Notes: a model not told the origin generated them from the letters alone. 64,000 nucleotides of DNA from Amoeboaphelidium occidentale (GCA_023515795.1 JALGPX010000043.1:2751-66750); one strand, 5' to 3'; counted from the first letter of the stretch, positions 9,528 to 21,330 are shown. Program-made: numbers and translations.

Positions 9528-12018
9528 TTAGTATATTTCAGCCATAATGTTTACGATCAACGCACTCCAGCCTGTAAATGGATGACTTCTTTTGCCTTTT
9601 CCATCATTCTGGTCGTATTGTTCCCAGACAAAAGATGTACGCTGATACTCCGACATGATGTTCTTGATTAGATTTTCCCGCAGGTTCTTGTAAATTTCTG
9701 CTGCTTGCGCTTTGTGTTCACATTCTTCAACCATGTAGTATTTCTTTAAACTCCTCAAAACGAGATAATTGATATTCACCCATATTGGGCCTCTCCAATA
9801 ATTTTCTCCTTTTCCGTAAAACTCATCCTGTTGTGATAAAGACCTCAGACCATAATCAGTCCATAATCGTTTTGGATCGCTTATTAAATCTAAAAAAGAC
9901 TTAACTTGAACTGAATTTGTATCAACTAATCCGTGCACAAATGGAAACAAAGATAGATATCCAGCGTGGCAGAAATAATCGGTCTTTCCATTTTTTATCA
10001 CTGCATCACAAAACAGGCCTTCTTCTTCGCTCCAATGGTACTTTATCAAATTATTCTTAACATCTCTTACTATCTCCTCAAACTTCTTGGAGTCAACTTG
10101 ATAATTCAACAACGTGGCAATCTCCTGTAATGTTTTTGCGTAGAAACCAACCCAACTTATAAGGTCCATGTGAACATCGTTTTCAGACACAGGCCCTTGG
10201 CGAGGATAATCATCAAGACCAGAAGGTAAACAATGAGAATCAGTTCTTCCTCTCCATCGAAACAAAGTTGCGTCTTTGACAGTTTTGCTTATCTGTGTTT
10301 TTTGATACCATTCAAAATTCTTCTTCAAGTTACTGTATAAGGATTTTAGTTGGGTCTTTTTTAATGCTTCTTTGCCAGCATTCCGATCTCTGTCTCCTAA
10401 ATTTTGACTTCCACCAGTAAATAAGATCTCGTCATTGTTCTGAAACACAACTTGCTCTTTAGGAAACGACATGCGATTAGCCAGAAAAGCCAATGGTATA
10501 ACTAGCGTTGGAGGGTTAGCATAGTGTGGATACTGCACCTGAAATTGTTCAGGAACCCTTACTCTTGCCTCCTCGCCTAAAATTTGCTCACGAGCTATCC
10601 AGCCATTTTTGTCCATGAGATTGAACCAACTTGTTACCATTTGCAACATTAATCCAGAATCAAATGGCGCGATTAATGTTTGGTGGAATCCTTCATCCCA
10701 GAAGAATCCTCTAGGAAAGAATGGTCTTGATGGAGTTGCTGAGAAAAGATGCATTGGTTCCGTATGGATGATATCAGGCTGTACATCATTTTGCGAAGAC
10801 GGAGCATAATCTTCTTTGCCAAAATTAAGTAATGCTTCTAGCTCATCTATCTCTTCATTCTTGTCTCCTTCGGAGGATTCATCAAGTTCGTATGGCGCAA
10901 TATCAACAACCGAATCGCCATAAAAGTACCCAATACCACCCAATACATCGCTGAAGATACTCTTAGCATTTGAAACCATTTCATTATCAAACCCTTTAGA
11001 TTTCAATCCAAAAGCTTGCTCGAAATGTGCATCAAACGTTTTCGTTCTGTCCTTCAGCTTGGAATTAAAGTCCTTTACTATTGCCGAAGCTGCGCTATCT
11101 TTGAAACTTTTAGCTTCATCTTCAACATCGCCGTGCTTCTGAACAAAGTCAAGCTAAAGAATTAATCGAGTTAACGGATAAGCAGAGAAAGAATACCTTA
11201 AAATCATGCCTGTAAAACTTTTGAACCACAATGAAATTATCGTTGGGACTTTCGTGGTCTGGAAACTGCAACAGCATGTGTGGTGGTGGCTGGAACTCGC
11301 CCTCGCCCAGATTTTCTAGTTTCTTCCTAGCAAAATTCACCACTGCTCCCATCATAGCGTCCTTTAACTTCGGAAAGTGTTTCGGGTCAAAGTGAAACGC
11401 ATTCAAGATTGTAATTGAATCATCAGAAGGCTCTAAAAAATGAAATAGTTTTACAAAAAATATACCTGCATCGACAATGTAATGCTCAAACGTGCCTAAG
11501 TCTTCCGTATCACCTGTAATTCTGATAGAACCATCCTGTAGCTTTGTCGCACTCAAACGATCATTTCCTTCATTGTACACAAAGTAAATAAGTGAAACCC
11601 ATTGATTATTATCTCCTTCAATTCTCTGAACCCAATTATGAGCTTTACCTTCGGCATTCTCCTCCTTCAAAAGCGACACCTTCATGCTCAAACCCAAATC
11701 GGGATCTTCAATATTCTGAACACTAAAAGTTCTGCCATCGTGGGCCTCATAGCCATACTTGAGTTTATGTTCCATGTCACAAGTATAGCGAGCATTTTTC
11801 CATTTCTCAAGGTCCGCTGCACCAAACCACATGAGACCAACTTGTAAAGAATTATGCGAACGTGTTCTTAGTGAAACATAATGTCCAGGCTTGTAAGTGC
11901 CCCAATGCAGAGACTTATTTTCTGCAGTAGCCATCATCAGCTCAATAGGAGAACCCTCACTTGTGCATAAGGCGGTTGTTAAAACCAGAAAGCAAAGCAG
12001 CCCTTGAAAAATGACCAT
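9528..12018 (-). CDS. CWH41: Mannosyl-oligosaccharide glucosidase (glucosidase I, GH63)
   Basis: ER enzyme that removes the outermost glucose from the N-glycan precursor, the first trimming step and the entry to calnexin-dependent folding. 804 aa in three exons; introns are 11433-11465 (33 nt, in frame and stop-free) and 11154-11196. The N-terminus has a hydrophobic signal/anchor (MVIFQGLLCFLVLTTALC) and no KDEL. The N-domain is followed by the GH63 catalytic barrel with PRGFFWDEGFHQTL, the FNLMDKNGWIAREQILGEEAR stretch, WRGPIWVNINYLVL and the C-terminal ERTSFVWEQYD-like and HPFTGWSAL motifs. The acidic residues in FFWDEGFH and GWIAREQ are the expected catalytic region. Length matches yeast Cwh41 (about 830 aa). 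Confidence 0.95.
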
Positions 12019-12219
12019 AAAATTGTACTCTTGGTAAAACGGCAGTTGTAAAAGTTAAACAGCTCAGCCTCCCAGAAAGACCGCGATAAGATTTGCAATA
12101 ACAACGACGCCGTAGACCGTTTCGGGCTGAAGTCAATGCAAAGATCGCTCGCCCGAATACGGGACAAGTTTCTGGCAAACTCACAAATTCCGTCATTTTC
12201 CATCTTGAAGTTTCAGTCA

Positions 12220-12680
12220 ATGTCACAAGTAATTGATATGGACATTTTCCAAGGGATTCTTGAATTGGACTCCCCTGGGACCACAGACTTTTCCCAAGGC
12301 CTGATAGAGACATTCGAACAACAGCTTACGGATAACGTTGCAAAATTAGAAGAAGCAATGTAACTGATTCTATGAATTCTCCTATTGATTAACTTACACT
12401 TTAAAGGAAAGCAAAAGATCTGAAATCTGCATCGAGGATAGCGCATTTTCTAAAGGGCAGTTCTGCATCATTGGGTATCACTAAGGTTCGCGAGACATGT
12501 GAAGCGCTACAACACTACGGAGAACTCAAAAAGAAAGATCCTTCAGGTGTTACTTTTGTGGCGGTAACAGCGGATGCCGCAGAAAAGGAAATGGTCAACC
12601 TCTTGCCAAAGCTCATGCAAGAATTCAACGAATGGAGACAAGTGTATCCAACGATCATACAGAACATAAAGCAACGCTAA
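12220..12680 (+). CDS. YPD1: Histidine-containing phosphotransfer protein (YPD1-like)
   Basis: Phosphorelay intermediate that passes phosphate from a hybrid histidine kinase to response regulators such as Ssk1/Skn7 in fungi. 137 aa in two exons; the intron is 12360-12406 (47 nt). The HPt motif HFLKGSSASLG is intact, with phospho-acceptor His60 and the surrounding Lys/Gly/Ser pattern of Ypd1. The protein is all-helical, with an N-terminal acidic stretch (MSQVIDMDIFQ...LDSPGTTDF) as in yeast Ypd1. The start at 12220 is preferred to an in-frame upstream ATG at 12136 because homology begins there. No partner kinase or regulator is in this window. Confidence 0.93.
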
Positions 12681-12803
12681 TAAATACAATTTTTATTTCC
12701 TTCGTGTTTAACTCAATGGGGCATCAAGGAAGGGATGACGTCATACCCGGGCAATCGCATCGCGGCATGCAATCTGAGTTTCACATGGGTACACTTGTGT
12801 CAG

Positions 12804-14047
12804 CTATTCATACCAGTGTAGGAACCATAGAATAAACGCCAGTAATAGAAAGAATAGCAGCATAAAATTACGGTATTCTACTCCGCTCCTTGTAGCTCTT
12901 CGGAGTATTTCGTTGCCTCTCAAAACTTTATCTGTTGTTTGGATCGACTCATCATGCAGTCGATTGATATCTTGATACTGAGCATTCACGTGCATTTCAA
13001 GTTGGTCTTGTAAAGAAGAGATCTCCATAATACTCTGCTCTGCTTTCCTATAATGTTAACGCTTCAGATTATCAAATACCTCAGCTCAGTTGCAAGACCA
13101 TTTAGATGCTCAAATAGGAACTTATTCTCCTTTTCAAGCAAAACTTTTTCTTGCATTGAAACTTGAGGTTCAGGCTCTTCTACAGGAGAATATTCTGGCG
13201 GTAATGAATTCATTGAACCCGTTTGAATTTGATGAGGTCTCTTATTCTCCGTTTCAAGTGTCACAGCTACTGGCGCACCAGCGAAATCTTCAGTCTTATC
13301 CAAAAGTGTCTTGAACCGAATTTCCTGATACTTTTTAAGAACCTCTGAAGCATCGGATAATTTGTTGCGCAAGTATGTTATGATGATTTGGAAATGCACT
13401 TGATAATCCCCGCTTTCACCAACGCCTGACTCTACCATGACCCTTCCTAATGCAGCTTTAGTCGTGCAAACAGAAAATCTTACTTGTATCATTTTCCAGA
13501 ATGCTTATGCGCTCAGAACAGGTCCTCATGAACTGGGAGAATTGCCTTTCCATATCANNNNNNNNNNNNNNNNNNNAACGCCTGACTCTACCATGACCCT
13601 TCCTAATGCAGCTTTAGTCGTGCAAACAGAAAATCTAACTTGTATCATTTTCCAGAATGCTTATGCGCTCAGAACAGGTCCTCATGAACTGGGAGAATTG
13701 CCTTTCCATATCATCCCTGTCTGCTTCTGACATTGTAACGCTGCCTTCTAATTGCACATGTCGATTAACGTTTAAATAAGAAACACTGTTCTTCTTTAAA
13801 AGTTTCTTCATTTCCATAATGCTTGAGACCTACGCAATGTCAGCTTTTGGGTTTGCGACAGACTTGAGCATACAATCGACTGTGCTTCGACGGAGAATTG
13901 TCGCATTTGCTGACTTCTGGATGCCTTCAGCTTATCCTGAACTTCCTTGTTCATGTCCCCTTGCTCCTCTTTTATATCATTTATTAAAGATACTTGTCGC
14001 TGTCTTCGTTTAATTATGTCCCGGAATGTTGTAGTCAGATCGGCCAT
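12804..14047 (-). CDS. STX18: ER Qa-SNARE, syntaxin 18/Ufe1-like (interrupted by an assembly gap)
   Basis: SNARE for retrograde Golgi-to-ER fusion. It starts MADLTTTFRDIIKRR at 14047, close to syntaxin 18, with an N-terminal helical domain (YLNVNRHVQLEG and FMRTCSERI) and a C-terminal SNARE helix. The tail is NFMLLFFLLLAFILWFLHWYE, a tail anchor like that of human syntaxin 18. The Qa-SNARE zero-layer region reads ISSLQDQLEMHVNAQYQDINRLHDE. Introns: 13830-13873, 13447-13483 and 13048-13079 (32 nt). A run of 19 N (13558-13576) sits in the second exon and the same 137 bp occur on both sides of it, so the printed sequence counts part of the gene twice. Only 11 bp separate its start from the stop of the upstream F-box gene. 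Confidence 0.88.
13421..13713. repeat. Assembly gap (19 N) flanked by a 137-bp direct duplicate
   Basis: Bases 13558-13576 are N. The 137 bp before (13421-13557) and after (13577-13713) are the same except for one base (13481 t versus 13637 a). Placing both copies breaks the syntaxin 18 coding sequence; collapsing them restores a continuous exon and intron. This is what scaffolding produces when two overlapping contig ends are not merged. The one mismatch falls in an intron donor (GTAAG versus GTTAG on the minus strand). Confidence 0.9.
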
Positions 14048-14058
14048 TATGATTCTAC

Positions 14059-15186
14059 TCAAAAACCAAAGTTGGGAAATACAAATAGGAGTTCCAAATC
14101 ACGCCCATGATGCCTCTTTAAGTGACTATGAATGCCCTTCACAGTGTACGTGTTCTCGAATGGATTTGGACACAATAAACAGCGATAAAGCTTAGAATGT
14201 TGCGCAGTCTTTAATAAATGCACAAGCCTTCGTATTTCTTCCTCTTTCAACTCATTATTGGTTTGTAGCATCTCTCTAATATCTGATCTTGCTATTTGGA
14301 GCATTTCTTGTTCAATTCTGTAGAATGATATTTCATCATATTCTTTGACCAACCATGAAAAGCTGGGAATATCAGGAAACACTTCAAAATGCTGATGCTC
14401 CATGGCTTCAAAAACTGTCATTGCTTTTCTGCAGTATTCAAAGCAGCACTCAAAGAATCTTCCGTGTTCATCATCAAACTCGTGTAACAACTTTGCTTTC
14501 TTCTTTAGGTTTTGTTCGGCTGAGTTCAGACTTAATTTGTACTTCTGTCTGGACTTTAGATAAGCCTTCACTTGATTCCTTTGGATTCTTTCTTCAAATT
14601 CTTCGTGTTTAATGCAATCTTTGATAAATGCGTTTAACTCTTTGGTTTTGTCCTTCAAGCTTTGTCTTGAAACATCATGCTGCGATTGCGCAATTGCCTT
14701 CTCAATATCTGCACGCCAGTAAAATATTTCACCATTGATCTCCAGTGAAGGTAAAGTTCTTAATAGCGGAATATCTTGTGGAATATCATCGTAACCAACG
14801 GTGTTGCTACTCAAACACGTTTCGCATAGGCGTCTACGAAATATCCAGCACACATTAGTAACAGGACTATAACACCTCTAAACGGTCAATATCTGAGTCT
14901 ATATCAGAATTACGCAGCATTTAGTCCATGAAACAAGCCAAATATACTGTCTTGCACTCATTCCAGTCAGAATGCGACCGATGCGCTTCTCTCCATTTGA
15001 GGCTGCTCTCTGCCACAAGATGTCATGATGAAGCAGGCCTTTGAATAATTTGCACGTGAGTTGAACCGAGGGAAGATCTTCTGCAGGTAATAGTGAAATG
15101 ATCATCAGAATGATCTCGGATGGAAGCTGGCACAATAAGCAGCTCTGATCTCCTGTTGAATTCGTTCTGTGACTTAAAGTTAACAT
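14059..15186 (-). CDS. F-box protein with Cys-rich and coiled region, tandem paralog B
   Basis: 363 aa in two exons; the intron is 14878-14913 (36 nt). The N-terminus is an F-box (LPSEIILMIISLLPAEDLPSVQLTCKLFKGLLHHDILW, residues about 20-60). A short Cys-rich knuckle follows (CCRCYSPVTNVCWIFRRRLCETC) and could bind zinc. A charged helical section, a Cys/His block (FECCFEYCRKAMTVFEAMEHQH) and a terminal CLLCPNPF...HLKRHH segment, like a degenerate C2H2 finger, complete it. F-box proteins are SCF substrate receptors. The substrate is unknown and I do not recognise a named family. Shares its whole architecture with the neighbouring gene at 15275-16452, so they arose by tandem duplication. Confidence 0.72.
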
Positions 15187-15274
15187 GATCAAGTTATTAT
15201 CAGCCGAGCAGAGTTAGTTTTGCGCCTGTAATGCCCTTCAATTCTTAAAGAGTGATCTAAACCAAAAAAATCTA

Positions 15275-16452
15275 TTAAAGTTTAAAGTACGGGAACACAG
15301 TTTCTTCAGAAGGACCCAAATTGTGTATTTTTACCATGTGCTCGGTGACGCTTCTTAGATTGTAAGTTGTTGCGAATGGATCTGGGCATTTGAGACACCG
15401 ATACAGCCCGCCGAACGAACCTCTTAGTATACTTATTATTCTCTTGAATTCTGCTGCAGCTTCGTAAGGATCAGAAAGCCTAGACTTAATTATATCATGC
15501 CGTTCAACTTCTCTTTGTAGGCGTGTGTGGACCATTTCTGTATATTCTTTCAATGCCCAATTGGGAATCGGCGGCTGTATGTACGCTCCATTACCCGTGT
15601 GTTGATGTTCATAGGCCTCAAATGCAGTCATAAATCTGTCGCAGAAAGGCCCACTGCATGTGAACAGGTGGCCTTCTTCGGTGTCAAGATCTAAGAGTTG
15701 TTTCATCATGTCTTCGTGATCAACTTTCTCAGCCTTACATTGTTTCTTCAACTCTGCTCTTTTCCGTTCATAAGATTTAAAATGCTTCAATTTGAGCCGT
15801 TCCTGAAATACTTGATGATCTCTGCATTCTTTCATGAATTGATTTAGTTTGCTCCTAGCTTCCTTTGCAACGCCAGGGCTCATCTTTCCGATACTTCTCA
15901 ACTCTAAACAATGAGACCTTCTTCTATAACGGTAAAAATACTTTCAACATCCTTTGCCCAGTAATGCACATCCTGGAACGTGTCAAAACAGGGCAGCAAG
16001 TTCAGGTTTTGGGGTTTGCGATTGATCATTTCGAATGCAATAGTGTTCTGGTCCAGACAATTCTGACAGAGCCTTCGCCTAAATACCCAAAATATCCTCG
16101 TTGCTCTATCGTTGCATATGACACAGCGTGAACCTGCTACCAGAGCAACATACTGTCGATACGTCATATCTGAAAGCACAGGCCCCAGCCTTTCACTATC
16201 AAATAAAACAATGTGCTTCCAAATATCGTCATCATAAAGGATGGCCTTGAACCTCTTGCACGTCAGTTGTAAGTTAAGAAGGTCTTCTGCGTCGACTTGT
16301 TTAAAGATCTCTGCCAGTAGCTCCACAGGCAACTTCCCGAAATAAGACTCAGACAGGGCATCGTGTTCATTCTTTACAGCTTTTCTTGTGACACCGCCAT
16401 CCTCGGAAAGCTTTCTCTTACTGACAGCCTTCGAAGATCTTGACGAGGTCAT
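15275..16452 (-). CDS. F-box protein with Cys-rich and coiled region, tandem paralog A
   Basis: 379 aa in two exons; the intron 15904-15941 (38 nt) gives the junction DVEKLRSIGKMS. A basic N-terminal tail (SKAVSKRKLSEDGG) could be a nuclear signal. The F-box reads YFGKLPVELLAEIFKQVDAEDLLNLQLTCKRFK. Then come CVICNDRATRIFWVFRRRLCQNC (C-x2-C...C-x2-C), a charged helical segment, FTCSGPFCDRFMTAFEAYEHQH and a terminal CLKCPDPF...HMVKIH finger-like block. It matches paralog B at each block, with the FRRRLC and AFEA/VFEAxEHQH motifs best conserved. Likely an SCF ubiquitin-ligase receptor; substrate unknown. ATG at 16452 is the first in frame. Confidence 0.74.
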
Positions 16453-16614
16453 GGCGCTAAAGATCAAAAACCACAAAACATGAGGCTAAGCTGAACATTG
16501 AAACAAATCGGAGTATTAAACGTTTAACTTATGCGATTACAATTACGGCTAAACCAATTCGTGTTTGAAAATGTTGCGATTGTTTCATCAAACTGCTGTG
16601 CACCACCTGTAACA

Positions 16615-19507
16615 ATGTCCGACGCAAAATTCTTTCAAAAAGGTACTGCTCAATTGATATGATCATAAATCTTATTCCTATTTTATAGGCAAAGTTCAAG
16701 AGTTCAGACAGGAGCTTGTTCAGGATGTCAAGAAGGATCCTAAACATACCAAGAAGCGCACAGTCTTAAAAAAAGTTGTGGCCAATATGACAATGGGCAA
16801 CGATATGTCTCCCCTGTTCCCTGATATCATCAGCTGCATGCAAATATCTGACTTGGAAATCAAGAAGATGGTTTACTTGTACCTGATCAACTACGCCAAG
16901 TCTAAGCCTGATTTGGTTCTGATGGCAGTGAACTCCTTCTTGAGGGATGCTGTTGATCCTAATCCTTTGATAAGAGCTTTGGCCTTGAGGACAATGTCTT
17001 ACATTCATGTTGATAGAGTAATCGAGTGTCTTTGTGAGCCTTTGAGGATGGGAATGAAGGATAAGGTTTGTTCAAGGACTTAAAGCTCACCGTTATAGGA
17101 TCCTTATGTTAGGAAGACTGCTGCCTTTTGTGTTCCAAAGATTTACTATTATAACAAGGAGCTTGCTGTATCAGAAGGGCTCTTGTCTGCGTTGAAGAAT
17201 TTGATCTCAGACTCTAATCCAACTGTTGTCTCAAGTGCTATCATCGCTCTGTTGGATATTGACTCAAAGTCTGATGATTTCAACTTTCAGATTTCCCTTT
17301 CTCAAGCTTCCACTTTAGTAACTGCATTGAATGAGTGCTCTGAGTGGGGTCAAACTTATATTCTGGAAGCTTTGATGCGTGTTGTCCCAAAAGCAAAAGG
17401 TGATGCTGAGTCTTTAATCGAAAGATTACAGTCTCGTATGCAGCATGCCAATTCTGCAGTTGTCTTGACATGTATCAAGGTTATCATCTACTTGATGAAT
17501 TATGTTCAAGATGAAGATATAATCAACAACACTTATCGCAAGATGGCACCGCCTTTGGTCACTTTGACGTCAGCAGAGCCTGAGATTCAATATGTAGCTT
17601 TGAAGAATATTCTATTGATCGTTCAAAAAAGACCAGAGTTGCTTCAGAATGACATGAGAGTATTCTTTTGTAAGTACAATGATCCGATTTACGTGAAACT
17701 CTCAAAGTTGGAGATTCTGTTCAGATTGGCTAATGAAAGCAATGTTGATCTGATGCTATCTGAACTAAAGGAGTATGCGCAGGAAGTTGATGTTGATTTT
17801 GTTCGAAAAGCTGTTCGCTCTATTGGAAGATGTGCAATTAAGATTGAGAGTTCTGCTGATCGCTGCATTGCTTCACTCGTTGAGTTGATTCAAAGTAAAG
17901 TTAACTACGTCGTTCAAGAAGCAATTGTTGTTATTAGAGACATTTTCAGAAAGTATCCAAATCGATATGAATCTATAATTGGTGTTCTGTGTGAGAACTT
18001 GGATGGCTTGGATGAACCTGAAGCAAAGAGTGCTATGATTTGGATCATTGGACATTACTGTGACCGTATCGGCAACTCTCATGATCTACTGGAAACCTTT
18101 ATCGAACCATTTACCGAGGAACCTGCTGAAGTTCAATTGTCTCTATTGACTGCAGCAGTGAAATTGTTTGCAAAGAAACCAAGTGAGTCTTTCCCACTTG
18201 TCAAGAAGCTTCTCAATTGGGCTACGGAGAACACTGATAATCCTGATGTTAGAGATAGAGGATTCTTCTACTGGCGTTTATTATCTCATAATCCTTCGGC
18301 AGTGAATTCTATCTTGTTTTCAGAAAGACCTCCAATTTCAACTGCTACGGATAATTTGGACCCACAATTGCTGAGAGAATTGATGTTGTATTTAAATACT
18401 CTTGCATCAATTTATCACAAGCCACCAAGAACTTTGTTCACAAATTTCAAGGAAAGTATTCAGAATGTTTCCAATTCTGGTGTCTCACAAGCTGCCGCTC
18501 AAGCGCCAAATCCAATGTTTGGAACTCAACAGCAACAATACAATCCTTATGGCGCAGATAATTACAATGCTATGAATCAAAATAATGCGAGGCAAGCCAA
18601 CAATTTACTGGATATCGAAGAACCTGAACCTGAACCTCAGAATGCAGGCTATGGATTTTATGATACTGGAAAGAACGATTACAATCAATTCAATGTTTCC
18701 TCATCCCCACAGATTCCTGACAACATCATGGATCAACTTGGCCAGTTGGGACTTGGAGGAACTGCGATGGGTTCAGCAAGTTCAGGAGCTTCTCTTGTTG
18801 CTCCAAAGCAAGTGTTTTTAGCAGCTAACATCGCTAAAGGTTTGGAAATTCAAGGCACTTTTGCGCGTAGACAGGGTAGAATGTTTATGGAGATGACTTT
18901 TACGAACCGTGCTTTGCAACCTCTAAGTGATTTTGCAATTCAATTCAATAAGAACACATTTGGTCTTTTGCCTGGTAGCCAGCTTCAAGTAAGATCTCCT
19001 TTACCACCAAGTCAATCCGCTGAAACATCTTTATTAATTGGAATTAATCCTGCGACTCATGCTCAGCCTTCTGTTCCATTGAACAATCTTCAAGTTGCAA
19101 TTAAGAACAATGTTGGAGTATTCTTCTTTCAGACACTTGTGCCTTTCCATATCACATTCTCTGAAGAAGGAAAACTGGCACAGCAAGAGTTCGTTTCAAG
19201 TTGGCAAGCGACCGAATCATCAGGTGTTGCATTCGTTGTTGATTCATTGAACTTTCCTAATATCGACTCCCTTAGAACAAAACTTGCTGCAAATAATGTT
19301 TTCATTGTTGCAGAGAGACAGGCCGAAAACAGATACTCCTTGTATTTGTCCAGCAAGGCATTCGATAATACGGTGTTTTTGACTGAACTTGTTGCGCCAT
19401 CAGGTGTTAATGGATCCATCAATGTAGTGAATGTAACAGGAAGATCAGAAGCTGACAGCTATTTGACCTTGTACTTGGAGTCTTTGGAGGCCATTTTAAG
19501 GTCTTAA
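16615..19507 (+). CDS. AP-1/AP-2 complex beta adaptin
   Basis: Large subunit of a clathrin adaptor, sorting cargo at the trans-Golgi or plasma membrane. 937 aa in three exons; introns are 16643-16688 and 17066-17098. The trunk (about residues 1-580) is a HEAT/armadillo solenoid with ANMTMGNDMSPLFPDI, MVYLYLINYAKSKPDL and DPNPLIRALALRTMSYI, very close to beta1/beta2 adaptins. The hinge holds LLDIEEPEPEP, whose LLDIE fits the clathrin-box pattern. The C-terminal appendage (about 710-937) has both sandwich and platform parts. One beta subunit serving both AP-1 and AP-2 is common in protists; which complex is meant cannot be decided here. Confidence 0.96.
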
Positions 19508-19533
19508 TAATAGACGGCAATTATGTTTCACCA

Positions 19534-20385
19534 ATGCCAACATGTGTTGAATGCGGCAATTCAGTCGCTTCCCTTTACACAGAGTTCTCAGCGGGAAACA
19601 TTCGCCTTACACAATGCGTAACATTTTGCCTTGTTAGTTGCACAAGCTAAATGTGTTATAGGAGTATTGTAAGAACTTTGCGGATAAGTACATTGAGCAC
19701 GATTCTGTTATAATCTTTATTGACATGCTTCTACACAAACCACAAGTCTACCGACACATTCTATTCAACCAATTGGAGCAGAGCAATGATGGAATCGATC
19801 CTAATGTATTGAGACTTGGAGTACTTTTGATTCTTTTTGATGTGTACGTGAAATGGTTTGGCTTGGAACTGCTATTCGGAACGGACATGTTCCGGAGCGA
19901 TACATTTATAGGCCTGATGGGTCAATACATTTCTATTCTGGGGCTGTGCATAGTGGAATTCATTGTGTTTCATTCAGTTATTCGATCCGTCGTAATGATG
20001 CTCTGTTCGCGCCAAAAGGGAACGATACAGTAAGACTTTATGCGAAACAGTTTAATGGAATTAATTTAACTTTTCTGTGTTAGATACAATTATATTTCAA
20101 TGGCTCTGATAATATCTTCCTTTGCAAAATTACTTCTGATACTGATGATCATATGGGAATACAACCAGAATGAATACTCTTGGCTGGTGAGCATATCAGT
20201 GTTAACTTCAAACACTGTAGCTTTATCAGGTAAGATTTATAAGGTGTAGTTTCATTCTAATTGTTACAGTTTTCCTAAATGTTTCTTATTTACACGGATT
20301 TCTATATATATTATCAGGACTTATTTCCAAGTCCCTGGTTCAGTTCTTCTTCTACAAATTCATAACAACCGTAGCCTCAATATAG
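19534..20385 (+). CDS. ARV1: ARV1, ER sterol/lipid homeostasis protein
   Basis: Multi-pass ER membrane protein linked to sterol distribution and GPI-anchor synthesis. 237 aa in four exons; introns are 19618-19661, 20030-20083 and 20230-20269. The N-terminal ARV1 homology domain is clear: MPTCVECGNS...LTQCEYCKNFADKYIEHDSVIIFIDMLLHKPQVYRHILFN, with two CxxC zinc pairs. Several hydrophobic segments follow, ending in LSGLISKSLVQFFFYKFITTVASI. The later exons read as coding only after the two short introns are removed, and they continue the membrane segments. The start at 19534 matches the family N-terminus. Confidence 0.93.
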
Positions 20386-20582
20386 AATAACTGGCGCATT
20401 TATATTTTCCAATGGCGTGATCGATTTTCAGGCGCAGATAGCTCCAGATTTTCAAGTTGTTTGAAAATCCGATTCCGAATCATTTTGACAATTGCGTCAT
20501 CAGCGAATCATCCAATACCAAATCACTTCTACGTCATAACTTCTGCTTACATTTTATTCTTACAAGTCATTACTTAATCAAA

Positions 20583-21278
20583 ATGGTTCGCTCATCTTTA
20601 CCTCCACTATCTTCTATTGAATCTGCTAAGCTAAGGGAAGTTGCACAAGACTTCTCACTTGGTGATGTTATTGAAGCAAAGAAACTATTCGCCGAGAGGC
20701 CTGTGTTGTTCTTTATGGTTCGCCGCACAGGGTGCCCAGCATGCCGTGAATTAGCTCATGAACTCTCAATGTTCTCAGATGTGATCAGGGATGAGTACGG
20801 CGTTGATATTGTTGCTATTGTTAAGGAAGTGATCAATGAAGACTTGGAAGGATTCCGTACATTCTTTGGTGGCAGAGTGTTCCTTGACAGCGAAATGAAT
20901 TTGTATCGCGCTCTAACTGGTGGCAAATTGATCAAGAACAATGTGTTGCTTACATTGTTTCGCCCATCTGTTTGGAACGGTTTGAAGAGAGCCAGCTCCA
21001 AGGGCATTAAGGCTGGATCACTCGCAGGTGAAGCATCCATAAACGGTGGCTTCCTCTTGGCTTCCTCTAAGGCTGTTCATTACAAGATCAACGAAGAAGT
21101 TGGGCATTTACCATCTTTCGATGACTTGATGCAACAAATTCGCGCAGTTTCACCAAATGCAGGTGTTACAGATGTTGCGGATGCGGTAAATGCCAGTGGA
21201 ATCGATGGTGTCAGTGCTCCTAATGCTGCACTGCAACGACCACTCTGCACTGATGTCTGCGTAATCCCAGCAAAGTAA
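20583..21278 (+). CDS. PRXL2-like (AhpC/TSA-related) thioredoxin-fold redox protein
   Basis: 231 aa, intronless. Residues about 20-190 match the PRXL2/FAM213 group of peroxiredoxin-like proteins: FFMVRRTGCPACRELAHEL with a CxxC redox pair, VDIVAIVKEVINEDLEGF, FFGGRVFLDSEMNLYRAL and GEASINGGFLLASSKAVHY. Expected role is antioxidant or redox signalling in the cytosol. The C-terminal 40 residues (DVADAVNASGIDG...CTDVCVIPAK) lie outside the domain and hold two further cysteines. The ATG at 20583 starts just before the domain. About 200 bp separate it from ARV1 upstream. Confidence 0.82.
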   Translation: MVRSSLPPLSSIESAKLREVAQDFSLGDVIEAKKLFAERPVLFFMVRRTGCPACRELAHELSMFSDVIRDEYGVDIVAIVKEVINEDLEGFRTFFGGRVFLDSEMNLYRALTGGKLIKNNVLLTLFRPSVWNGLKRASSKGIKAGSLAGEASINGGFLLASSKAVHYKINEEVGHLPSFDDLMQQIRAVSPNAGVTDVADAVNASGIDGVSAPNAALQRPLCTDVCVIPAK

Positions 21279-21330
21279 ACTTAAGAATTATGTCCCCATG
21301 AGAAATAAACTCAATTCGCTTTATTCCCAA

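Noticed and set aside
15200-15275. Possible tRNA or small RNA between the two F-box paralogs
   Set aside because: No cloverleaf or A/B-box pattern could be drawn.
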